Origin: Chloroflexota bacterium
GTDB taxonomy: Bacteria; Chloroflexota; Dehalococcoidia; Lucifugimonadales; Australimonadaceae
NCBI GenBank assembly: GCA_026713505.1
Contig: JAPOOH010000031.1
Span: 1 to 14,105 of the forward strand
DNA: 14,105 nt
Direction: 5' to 3'
The notes below the pieces were generated by a model. It was not told the DNA's origin and did not search any database. It saw only the letters and a list, made by a program, of their open reading frames with translations. Both the position numbers and the translations under genes were made by a program. Shown here one piece after another: positions 1-5,512 of the stretch. How positions within the stretch are numbered: the stretch's first letter is position 1; every line of letters starts with the position of its first letter.

Positions 1-62
1 CGACCCTCACGCTCCAGCGCTCCGCGAAAGAGGCCGGCATCGAGATTACGTCGGTGGCCTAG
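1..62 (+). CDS. 3' end of an unidentified gene (partial)
   Basis: An open frame enters from the left edge in the frame starting at base 3 and ends at TAG 60-62. The last 19 residues read TLTLQRSAKEAGIEITSVA. Codon third positions are mostly G or C, as in the neighbouring genes, which supports real coding. The tail is too short to name a family. It lies 20 bases upstream of tag on the same strand, so co-transcription is possible. Confidence 0.5.
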   Translation, partial: TLTLQRSAKEAGIEITSVA

Positions 63-78
63 CAGGGCGCAGCCCTGC
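62..78. repeat. 7-bp perfect inverted repeat between the partial gene and tag
   Basis: GCAGGGC (62-68) and GCCCTGC (72-78) are separated by three bases. The hairpin begins on the last base of the upstream stop codon and ends four bases before the tag ATG. It has no T-run, so it is not a classical terminator. Placed directly in front of the start codon it could limit translation of tag, but that is inference. Confidence 0.4.
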
Positions 79-82
79 GCTC

Positions 83-652
83 ATGCCCATGACGACCAAC
101 CCACGCCCGCGCTGCCCGTGGCCGAGCGACGAGTTGATGCTCCGCTACCACGACGAGGAATGGGGCGTCCCGACGCACGACGAACGGACGCTGTTCGAGT
201 TCCTGGCGTTGGAGGCAGCGCAGGCCGGGCTCTCCTGGCGCACCATCCTCCACAAGCGGGCCGCGTTCGTGCGGGCCTTCGACGGCTTTCACCCGGGGCA
301 AGTGGCGCTCCTGGGCGACGTTGACATCGAACGGATGCTGCAGGACCCCGGCATCGTGCGGAACCGCCTCAAGCTGCGGGCTATCGTCCACAACGCCCAG
401 CGGTTCATCGAAGTGCAGCGCGAGTTCGGGAGCTTCGACGCCTACCTCTGGGGCTTCTTCGGCGGGGCGCTGCCGAGCCCGGACGTCCTGACCGGCGACA
501 TGGTGCCCGCCACGACGCTGGAGTCTGACGAGCTCTCCGCCGACCTGAAGCGTCGTGGCTTCAAGTTCGTAGGCTCGACCATCGTCTACGCCTACATGCA
601 ATCGGTGGGGCTCGTGAACGACCACGTCACTGGCTGCTTCAGGGCGCCGTGA
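83..652 (+). CDS. tag: DNA-3-methyladenine glycosylase I
   Basis: This enzyme excises N3-methyladenine from alkylated DNA as the first step of base excision repair in the cytoplasm. The 189-residue protein matches the Tag family end to end (E. coli Tag is 187 residues). Visible landmarks are the YHDEEWGVP block (residues 22-30), LEAAQAGLSW with Glu44 at the position of E. coli catalytic Glu38, RRGFKFVGSTIVYAYMQ, and the C-terminal LVNDHVTGC. The four zinc ligands of the family are present: Cys11, His23, His181 and Cys185. ATG 83 gives MPMTTNPRPR before the core; ATG 89 would fit equally well, and neither has a good ribosome site. The gene converges on the permease that ends at 929. Confidence 0.96.
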   Translation: MPMTTNPRPRCPWPSDELMLRYHDEEWGVPTHDERTLFEFLALEAAQAGLSWRTILHKRAAFVRAFDGFHPGQVALLGDVDIERMLQDPGIVRNRLKLRAIVHNAQRFIEVQREFGSFDAYLWGFFGGALPSPDVLTGDMVPATTLESDELSADLKRRGFKFVGSTIVYAYMQSVGLVNDHVTGCFRAP

Positions 653-664
653 GCGGCTGACCCC

Positions 665-680
665 TCTCCCTACAGGGAGA
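665..680. repeat. 7-bp inverted repeat downstream of tag
   Basis: TCTCCCT (665-671) and AGGGAGA (674-680) are separated by only two bases. It starts 13 bases after the tag stop codon. It could protect the 3' end of the tag transcript, but there is no T-tract. Confidence 0.35.
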
Positions 681-739
681 CCTTTGGGCAACTGCCTTCG
701 GCGTAGCGCGGTTTCTCCCACCCACCCGCACGAACGCTT

Positions 740-756
740 GCGGGGGACACCCCCGC
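740..756. repeat. 7-bp GC-rich hairpin in the convergent spacer
   Basis: GCGGGGG (740-746) pairs perfectly with CCCCCGC (750-756) across the loop ACA. It is the second of four hairpins in the 276-base space between the convergent genes tag and the permease. Confidence 0.4.
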
Positions 757-777
757 TCCCGCCGGCCTACGCCCGTG

Positions 778-800
778 GCAGAGGGGATTCCCCCCTCTGC
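778..800. terminator. Possible bidirectional terminator hairpin between tag and the permease
   Basis: GCAGAGGGG (778-786) pairs perfectly over 9 bp with CCCCTCTGC (792-800) around a five-base loop. Its place midway between two convergent genes suits transcript ends on both strands. No U-run follows on either strand, so termination is inferred from position and stem strength. It may instead be part of a dispersed repeat. Confidence 0.4.
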
Positions 801-843
801 ACTCCGCTATCCCGCAGGCCGCCCCGTGGTTCGCCAAGCTCAC

Positions 844-883
844 CATGACTGTGGACGAGAGTCATGCAAGGGTCCCTGCAGGG
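844..883. repeat. Two adjacent palindromes, part of a probable dispersed intergenic repeat
   Basis: CATGACT (844-850) and AGTCATG (860-866) form a 7-bp stem with a nine-base loop. The perfect 10-bp palindrome CCCTGCAGGG follows at 874-883. Just upstream, TTCGCCAAGCTCACC (830-844) resembles the widespread intergenic motif containing TTCGACAAGCTCA; that resemblance is from memory. No gene is visible in 653-928. Confidence 0.35.
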
Positions 884-928
884 GGAGAGGCACTCCCGGG
901 CGGGTACGATGGTGGCTGCTCCCTACAA

Positions 929-2611
929 CTACCGTTCCTCCTGCTCGCGGAGGATGAGCAGGGTGGTGGGGACGCCGGCGGCGACGATAAGGAGGATGGC
1001 CGGCATCGCGGCGCGGGCGAAGAACGCCTCCGACGCCGCGGCCCAGACGGACGTGGCGAGCGTCCGGAACCCCGTCGGGCTGAGGATGAGCGTCGCGGGC
1101 AGCTCCTTCATCGTGAGCAGAAAGACGAGCGCGGCCCCGGCGGCGATGCCTTTCGAGAGCAGCGGCAGCGTCACGAGTCGGAAGGCATGGAATGGCGTCT
1201 TCCCGAGGCTCCGTGCCGCCTCCTCCAGGCGCGGGCTCACCTGCTTGAGCGCGGTCTGCGTCGCACCGACCGACGCGGGAAGGAAGAGGACGACGTAAGC
1301 CGTCACCAGGAGGAACGTCGTCTGGTAGACGGGCGTGAGGACGGCAGCGCCGAAGAAGACGAACGCCAGAGCGACCGCGAGGCCGGGCAGGGCGAAGCCG
1401 ACGTAAGCGAGGCGTTCCAGCGCGGACGCCACCCACCCGGGGTAGCGGACGGTGAGGAGCGCCACGGGCGTGGCCGCGATTGCGACCGCCACGGCTGCCA
1501 TCGCGGAGACGTAGATGGTGCTCAGGGTGTTGCTCCAGAGCAGGTCCAGCGGTTCGCCCGCGCTGACGCCGCGGACCACCCAGTAGACGAGCACCGCCAT
1601 CGGCCCGGCGAGCGAGAGAACGACGACGGCGGCGGCGTAGAGAGTCGCGGGCCATCGCCAGGCGCCGAGGCTCGCAATGTGAGGGGTGCGCTGCGCGCCC
1701 GGCGTCACGCGGTGGTAGACCGCGCTGCCTCTCGTGCGGCTCTCCGCGATGAGGAGTGCGATGGCGAGCGCGGTGAGCGCGAGTGACAGCGCGGCGGCGA
1801 TGCTGCGGTCGAAGGCGGTCTCGTACTGAATGAAGATGACCCAGGTGAATGTCTGGTAGCGCAGCAGCGAGACCGCTCCGAAGTCGCTGAGCGTGTAGAG
1901 CGCGACGAGCAGCGAGCCCGCGACGATGGCCGGGCGGAGCAGGGGAAGTGTCACCTGGACGAATGCCTCGGCCGACGACCTGCCGAGGCTGCGCGCCGCT
2001 TCTTCCATTGCGGGGTCCATCCGCTGGAGCGCGGCCTTGACCGGCAGCATGACGTAAGGGAACGAGAGGAGCGTGAGCGTAAGCGCCGCTCCGGGCAGGC
2101 CGAACACGGACGGTAGCCGGTCGACGCCGAGCGGCTCCAGCCACCCCTGCGCCATGCCCTTCGGTCCGAGCGCAGTGATGACGAGCAGCGCGAAGACGTA
2201 GCTGGGGATGGCAAGCGGAAGCGCGGTGAGCAGCCCGAAGGCGCGCCGGAACGGCAGGTCCGTGCGGAGCGTCAGCCATGCGAGCGAGACACCGATCACG
2301 GCGCAACCCCCGGTGACTATCCCAACGAGGACAACGGTGCGAATGAGAATGCCGAGCGTGCGCATGCTGAAGAGCACGTCCAGCCCCGCCGTCCCGGACT
2401 CGAGCGTGCGGACGAGCAGATAGACCGGGGGCATGAGCATGAGGAGCGCGATGGCGGCGGCGGGCAGCCAGATGAATAGAGGCGGCATCCCGCGGGCACG
2501 GCGCCGCTCATGCACATTCCGGGTGTTCGTTGCGCTCTGCACGGAGCTATCTTTCACACGCGGAGCGGTCGACGCAATGGGGTTGCCTGCGCGGGAGCAG
2601 GGAAGTGTCAT
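929..2611 (-). CDS. FbpB/SfuB-like iron ABC transporter permease (fused double permease)
   Basis: This is an inner-membrane permease of the ferric-iron uptake family, expected to work with the FbpA-like protein encoded upstream. The protein of up to 560 residues has two homologous halves, each with about six hydrophobic segments. Each half ends with the ATPase-docking EAA loop: EEAARSLGRSS...LPLLRP at about 203-226 and EEAARSLGKTP...LPLLSKG at about 463-488. Such a double-length permease is typical of FbpB. The start is doubtful: ATG 2611 lies inside a dispersed repeat with no ribosome site, and residues 1-32 are not hydrophobic. GTG at 2515 (MHERRRARGMPPLF...) or ATG at 2488 places a basic segment before the first membrane helix and is more credible. 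No ATP-binding subunit follows, so it must be encoded elsewhere. Confidence 0.9.
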   Translation of the reverse strand: MTLPCSRAGNPIASTAPRVKDSSVQSATNTRNVHERRRARGMPPLFIWLPAAAIALLMLMPPVYLLVRTLESGTAGLDVLFSMRTLGILIRTVVLVGIVTGGCAVIGVSLAWLTLRTDLPFRRAFGLLTALPLAIPSYVFALLVITALGPKGMAQGWLEPLGVDRLPSVFGLPGAALTLTLLSFPYVMLPVKAALQRMDPAMEEAARSLGRSSAEAFVQVTLPLLRPAIVAGSLLVALYTLSDFGAVSLLRYQTFTWVIFIQYETAFDRSIAAALSLALTALAIALLIAESRTRGSAVYHRVTPGAQRTPHIASLGAWRWPATLYAAAVVVLSLAGPMAVLVYWVVRGVSAGEPLDLLWSNTLSTIYVSAMAAVAVAIAATPVALLTVRYPGWVASALERLAYVGFALPGLAVALAFVFFGAAVLTPVYQTTFLLVTAYVVLFLPASVGATQTALKQVSPRLEEAARSLGKTPFHAFRLVTLPLLSKGIAAGAALVFLLTMKELPATLILSPTGFRTLATSVWAAASEAFFARAAMPAILLIVAAGVPTTLLILREQEER

Positions 2612-2706
2612 GCCGAGCGGAGCGTAGTCGAGAAGTCTCTCGGGTGGACGTACGGGCTCCTTACTCCTCCCAGATATGCTCTGACTGCGCTCAGCCTGGC
2701 AGGCAT
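2606..2706. repeat. Imperfect palindromic dispersed repeat, about 100 bp
   Basis: The left arm (TGTCATGCCGAGCGGAGCG, then TAGTCGAG) and the right arm (TCTGACTGCGCTCAGCCTGG, then CAGGCAT) are imperfect reverse complements around an unpaired centre. The shared core reads GAGCG, then GTAGTC or CAGTC. Arms of this kind, with TCATnCCGAGCG at one end, are familiar to me as dispersed intergenic repeats in Chloroflexota and other phyla; copy number cannot be seen from one window. The element carries the most upstream start codon of the permease frame. Confidence 0.5.
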
Positions 2707-2715
2707 GAAGAGGCG

Positions 2716-2731
2716 CCCCGGCGCGCCGGGG
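2716..2731. repeat. Perfect 16-bp GC palindrome
   Basis: CCCCGGCG (2716-2723) is followed directly by CGCCGGGG (2724-2731). On the minus strand it lies about 40 bases after the stop of the 100-residue gene and before the permease. It could weaken read-through into the permease or stabilise the upstream message. There is no U-tract. Confidence 0.4.
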
Positions 2732-2771
2732 AGGTTCGGCGGCCGGGGCTGAATCGGAAAGCGGGTACGTG

Positions 2772-3074
2772 CTACCTGAGGGCTCTCCCCACGGCCGCGG
2801 CGGCGCTCAGAAGCGTCCACCACACCGCACGTCCGCCGACCTTGAATCCGCGCAGGCCCTCCGGCAGAGTGGAGGACCTGCGCGGGGTACCGCGTCCGGC
2901 GCCACTCGCTGGCACGTCGGTGCGCGGCTGTTCACACGTGACGTCTCTCCACAGCAGGATCTTGGCCGCGATCATGTCGGTCTCGTGAAAGGCGTGCGCA
3001 CACCAGCTGAGCTCGTTCCAACGCTCCAGCATTTCGTTCCAGCACGCCTCGCGGTCGTTGTGTGCGGTCTCCAT
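2772..3074 (-). CDS. Uncharacterised 100-residue protein between the iron transporter genes
   Basis: I do not recognise this protein. Reality of the gene is supported by AGAAGGA ending nine bases before the ATG, by third codon positions strongly biased to G/C, and by its place 35 bases after the fbpA-like stop on the same strand. The N-terminal half (METAHNDREACWNEMLERWN and on to about residue 45) is rich in Trp, Glu and His and looks helical. The middle (residues 48-70) is polar. The C-terminal 30 residues contain a short hydrophobic stretch (AVWWTLLSAAAAVG), possibly membrane-associated. It contains Cys11, Cys25 and Cys48. A link to metal uptake is suggested only by position. Confidence 0.6.
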   Translation of the reverse strand: METAHNDREACWNEMLERWNELSWCAHAFHETDMIAAKILLWRDVTCEQPRTDVPASGAGRGTPRRSSTLPEGLRGFKVGGRAVWWTLLSAAAAVGRALR

Positions 3075-3109
3075 CGCCTACCGTCCTTCTGCGCGCTCTG
3101 GGCACGCCG

Positions 3110-4186
3110 CTACGGCAGCGCATGGAGGTCGCGCAGGATCGCTGTAGTGCCTTCGAGGTCTGAGAGGTCTGCGAGCGCGATGTCGGGCCTCGCGATCTCA
3201 TCCAGGGGAGTCAAGAGCCGGTTGATGTTGACGCCTTCGACCAGCGGGTACTCGAAGGTCTGGCCCGCAAAGTACTGCTGGGCGACCGTTCCGAGCAGGA
3301 ACTCGATGAAGCGTTCGGCGTTCTCACGGTTCTCCGTCGTGGAGAGGATGCCCGCGCCGGAGACCATGATGAGCGCGCCGGGGCCGCCGCCGGACGGGTG
3401 GTAGTTGCGCGCCGGGAAGTCCTCGCCCTCCTCGGTGACGAAGCGGTAGAGGTAGTAATGGTTGACGAGCCCGATATCGATCTCGCCCGCGGCGACCGCG
3501 GCGACCTGCGGGGTGTTCTTCGGGTAGATGACCGCGTTGTTGGCGACCATGCCTTCTATCCACTCTGCGGTCTTCTCCTCACCCCACAGCTTCCGCATGC
3601 CGGTGACCATGGTGAGGAAGGAGCCGTTGGTGGGCGCCCAGCCGACGCGGCCCTTCCACTTGGGGTCGGTGAGATCGAAGATGTCCGCTGGCAACTCGCT
3701 CTCGGGCACGCGGTCCGGGCTGTAGACGAGAACGCGGGCCCTGCCGGAGATGCCGGTCCAGAGTCCCTGCGGCGACTGCGCCCAGTCCGGCGCGCGTTCC
3801 AGGATGCCGGAGGGCAGCGGTGAGAGGAGCGATTCGACAGCGCCAAGCCCGCCGGGGTCCTGCGCGTAGAAGACGTCGGCGGGGCTGTTCGTTCCTTCTT
3901 CGAGGAGCGTGGCGGCGAGAGAGGCCGTTCCGCCGTACTTGATCTCGACGTCGATCCCGGTCACGTCAGCGAACTGCTGGATGATGGGGTCGACGAGGCT
4001 CTCGCTGCGCCCGGAGTAAATGACGAGCGAGCCGGAGCCCTCCTGCATGGGAGCAGGGGTGGGGGTCGCCACGGGCGCAGCGGTCGGCGTGGCGGTGGGG
4101 TCGGCGCCGCACGCGGCAACGACCGCGGTGGCTATCACGAGCGTTACAAGAGCGAACGCTGGCCTGAGGTGAAGGAAGGATCGCAT
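3110..4186 (-). CDS. FbpA-like ferric iron-binding lipoprotein
   Basis: This is the substrate-binding component of a ferric-iron-type ABC transporter. It should be tethered to the outer face of the cytoplasmic membrane and deliver iron to the permease. The 358-residue precursor has a hydrophobic signal (residues 9-25) ending in a lipobox VVAAC with Cys26. A Thr/Pro linker (about 30-46) follows, then the mature domain starting SLVIYSGRSESLVDPII. NHYYLYRF contains Tyr244-Tyr245 at the expected place of the adjacent iron-binding tyrosines of FbpA. AGGAGA at 4195-4200 lies eight bases before ATG 4186. The promoter and operator described separately lie directly upstream. The substrate could in principle be another oxyanion-bound metal, since the family is broad. 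Confidence 0.93.
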   Translation of the reverse strand: MRSFLHLRPAFALVTLVIATAVVAACGADPTATPTAAPVATPTPAPMQEGSGSLVIYSGRSESLVDPIIQQFADVTGIDVEIKYGGTASLAATLLEEGTNSPADVFYAQDPGGLGAVESLLSPLPSGILERAPDWAQSPQGLWTGISGRARVLVYSPDRVPESELPADIFDLTDPKWKGRVGWAPTNGSFLTMVTGMRKLWGEEKTAEWIEGMVANNAVIYPKNTPQVAAVAAGEIDIGLVNHYYLYRFVTEEGEDFPARNYHPSGGGPGALIMVSGAGILSTTENRENAERFIEFLLGTVAQQYFAGQTFEYPLVEGVNINRLLTPLDEIARPDIALADLSDLEGTTAILRDLHALP

Positions 4187-4229
4187 GAGGTATCTCTCCT
4201 GATGTGTATAGGCTGACCTGTGCAGCGAT

Positions 4230-4245
4230 GTTAGTATGCACTAAC
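4230..4245. promoter_or_regulatory. 16-bp dyad operator candidate for the iron uptake locus
   Basis: GTTAGT (4230-4235) and ACTAAC (4240-4245) form a perfect dyad around ATGC. It falls about 4 to 19 bases downstream of the transcription start expected from the promoter at 4256-4283, where a bound repressor would block initiation. The TTAG/CTAA half-sites recall metal-dependent DtxR/IdeR operators, but the half-site spacing differs, so the regulator is unknown. Confidence 0.55.
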
Positions 4246-4255
4246 TGCGAGAAGC

Positions 4256-4283
4256 AGTATAGACAACGCGTCGCACCTGTCAA
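4256..4283 (-). promoter_or_regulatory. Sigma-70-type promoter of the fbpA-like gene
   Basis: On the minus strand, a perfect -35 box TTGACA (4278-4283) and a -10 box TATACT (4256-4261, five of six consensus bases) are separated by 16 bp. Initiation near 4249 would give a leader of about 60 bases containing the dyad operator and the ribosome site of the gene starting at 4186. Confidence 0.7.
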
Positions 4284-4324
4284 GGGGTATTCAACAAGGA
4301 GGAACGGAGCGATCTGCGGGAAGA

Positions 4325-4507
4325 TCAGCCGGTGTAGGCGGCCGGCAGGAGGTTGGGAATGGAATCGCGGATGGCGTACACCGCATTGCAGCGGGAGCAG
4401 GTGAGCGAACCGCTCACGACGTCGTCGCCATCGGCATGCTCGACGGTGAGCGTGAGGGGGGCCTTGTCGGCCGGGCAGGCGAGGATGTCGACGAGGTCGC
4501 GTTGCAT
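4325..4507 (-). CDS. Trm112-like small zinc-ribbon protein
   Basis: The 60-residue protein begins MQRDLVDILACPADKAPL and continues with GSLTCSRCNAVYAIRDSIPNLLP, the usual beginning and end of bacterial Trm112-like proteins. Eukaryotic Trm112 activates several methyltransferases; the bacterial role is not settled. Three metal-ligand cysteines are present (Cys11, Cys37, Cys40). The fourth is replaced by Asp in CPADK, a variant I recall as common in high-GC bacteria. A weak GGAG lies about ten bases before ATG 4507. It lies 59 bases downstream of the CopD-like gene and is probably co-transcribed with it. Confidence 0.85.
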   Translation of the reverse strand: MQRDLVDILACPADKAPLTLTVEHADGDDVVSGSLTCSRCNAVYAIRDSIPNLLPAAYTG

Positions 4508-4566
4508 CGGGGTGCGGCTCCGGCGCGTGGTGGGAGAGATGATACAGGAGCGGAGAGCACCCCGCT

Positions 4567-5040
4567 CTACCCTCCCAGTTCCTGCTCCACGATGTAGCGC
4601 AGAACGTCCGACAGCAGGAAGATTGCGGCGCCCAGGATGACGACCGTGTTGACGTGGCCGAGCGCGGCTGCGACGGCGCGGATGCGTCCGGGCTTCACCG
4701 CAACAGCATCGGCGATGCGCCTGCGTCGGCGGACCGCGATGAAGAACATCCAGGCGGAGAGTGCGACTTTGAGGCCGAGCACGGCAGCATAGCGCGCGGT
4801 GGCCGTCGGTTCCGATATCCGCGTGAAGAACAGCACCGCGCCGGTGACTACGAGCGTCCACATCGCGAGCTTCACGAGCCCGCCGAACCGTTCGGCCGTA
4901 GCGCGCGCGCTGTCGGACGGGAGAGCGCCGTTCGTGACGGCGGGGCGCAGGACCAGCAGATAGAAGATGCCGCCTCCCACCCACGCAACGGCGGCGATGG
5001 AGTGCGCCCAGCGGGCGGCGAGCAGTGCAGCGTCTGTCAT
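4567..5040 (-). CDS. CopD/DUF2269-like four-helix membrane protein
   Basis: The 157-residue protein has four hydrophobic segments (about 12-32, 55-73, 84-103 and 127-147). The first contains the pattern WAHSIAAVAWVGGGIFYLLVL followed by RP, characteristic of the CopD-type copper-resistance membrane domain, including the His in helix 1. A basic stretch (IAVRRRRRIADAV) follows helix 3. A role in copper handling is known only for some family members, so function here is open. ATG 5040 begins directly before helix 1 but has no clear ribosome site. ATG 5133 would add 31 residues, starting MVRILTALALL. The gene diverges from the selenoprotein gene that starts at 5159. Confidence 0.75.
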   Translation of the reverse strand: MTDAALLAARWAHSIAAVAWVGGGIFYLLVLRPAVTNGALPSDSARATAERFGGLVKLAMWTLVVTGAVLFFTRISEPTATARYAAVLGLKVALSAWMFFIAVRRRRRIADAVAVKPGRIRAVAAALGHVNTVVILGAAIFLLSDVLRYIVEQELGG

Positions 5041-5146
5041 GTCCAGGTCATGGTAGGGGAGCACGCGGCGTCCAGGCAATGCGGCAGAGGTGCCGATCCG
5101 CAGTAGCGCCAGCGCGGTCAGGATGCGTACCATTGACCGGGAAACG

Positions 5147-5153
5147 GGAGGTG
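5147..5153 (+). promoter_or_regulatory. Strong ribosome binding site that fixes the selenoprotein start
   Basis: GGAGGTG ends five bases before ATG 5159 and is almost fully complementary to the 3' end of 16S rRNA. The only other candidate start in this frame, TTG 5297, lies beyond the in-frame TGA and has no such site. The message is therefore set up to be translated from 5159 through the TGA. Confidence 0.8.
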
Positions 5154-5158
5154 TCTGA

Positions 5159-5512
5159 ATGGCCGACGTGGCGCTGTACCACTGGGTGGGGTGAGGGACG
5201 TGCAAGACGGCGAGGGCGGCGCTCTCGCAAGCGGGTATCGCGTTCACGGATCGTGATTTCTTCAAGCAGCGTCTCTCGACGGAAGAGATCGAATCGTTGC
5301 TCGGCGGCCAGCCTCCGAGCGCGCTCTTCAACCTGAGATCGGCGACGTTCCGCAAGAGCGGCATCGACCCGGAGTCGCTGACGGAGGAGCGGATGCTGGA
5401 GTTGCTCTTGGAGGAACCCCGGTACTGGAAACGCCCGGTTGCGGTGGTGGACGGCAGACTCATGGCCGGAGCGAACGCGAAGCAGCTCGGGACGGCGCTG
5501 GGGTTCCGATGA
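5159..5512 (+). CDS. Predicted selenoprotein: ArsC/Spx-like thiol reductase with U-x-x-C motif
   Basis: The protein has 117 residues if TGA 5192-5194 is read as selenocysteine. The N-terminus is MADVALYHWVG-U-GTCKTARAAL and the rest follows the ArsC/Spx thioredoxin-like fold, including TDRDFFKQRLSTEEIESLL, LFNLRSATFRKSGID and RYWKRPVAVVDGRLMAG. Sec12 falls exactly on the catalytic Cys12 of E. coli ArsC (YHNPACGTS against YHWVGUGTC). Together with Cys15 it gives a U-x-x-C version of the Spx CxxC. The frame, G/C codon bias and family similarity run unbroken across the TGA. The gene's own stop (5510-5512) is also TGA, so read-through must be site-specific. It overlaps mutL by ATGA. Length suits the family. 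Substrate is unknown: arsenate reduction, protein disulfide reduction or an Spx-like regulatory role are all possible. The alternative is a nonsense mutation or a sequencing error. Confidence 0.8.
5192..5228 (+). promoter_or_regulatory. Sec codon with SECIS-like hairpin
   Basis: TGA 5192-5194 is followed 15 bases later by a 7-bp stem. GCGAGGG (5210-5216) pairs with CTCTCGC (5222-5228) with one G-U pair, around the loop CGGCG (5217-5221). As I recall them, bacterial SECIS rules require a loop 16-37 bases after the UGA, 3-14 bases long, with a G in the first two positions. Here the loop begins after 22 bases, is five bases long and has G second. In a GC-rich gene, hairpins of this size also occur by chance. 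Confidence 0.55.

Noticed and set aside
840..2306. A 488-residue minus-strand frame overlapping the permease
   Set aside because: It is an Arg/His/Ala-rich alternative frame of the permease gene with no recognisable domain.
4311..4326. Small stem GATCT/AGATC after the Trm112-like gene as a terminator
   Set aside because: The stem is only 5 bp, overlaps the stop codon and has no U-run.
5297..5512. A 71-residue gene starting at TTG 5297
   Set aside because: It lacks a ribosome site, starts in the middle of the ArsC/Spx fold and would lose the active site. Reading from ATG 5159 through the TGA explains the sequence better.
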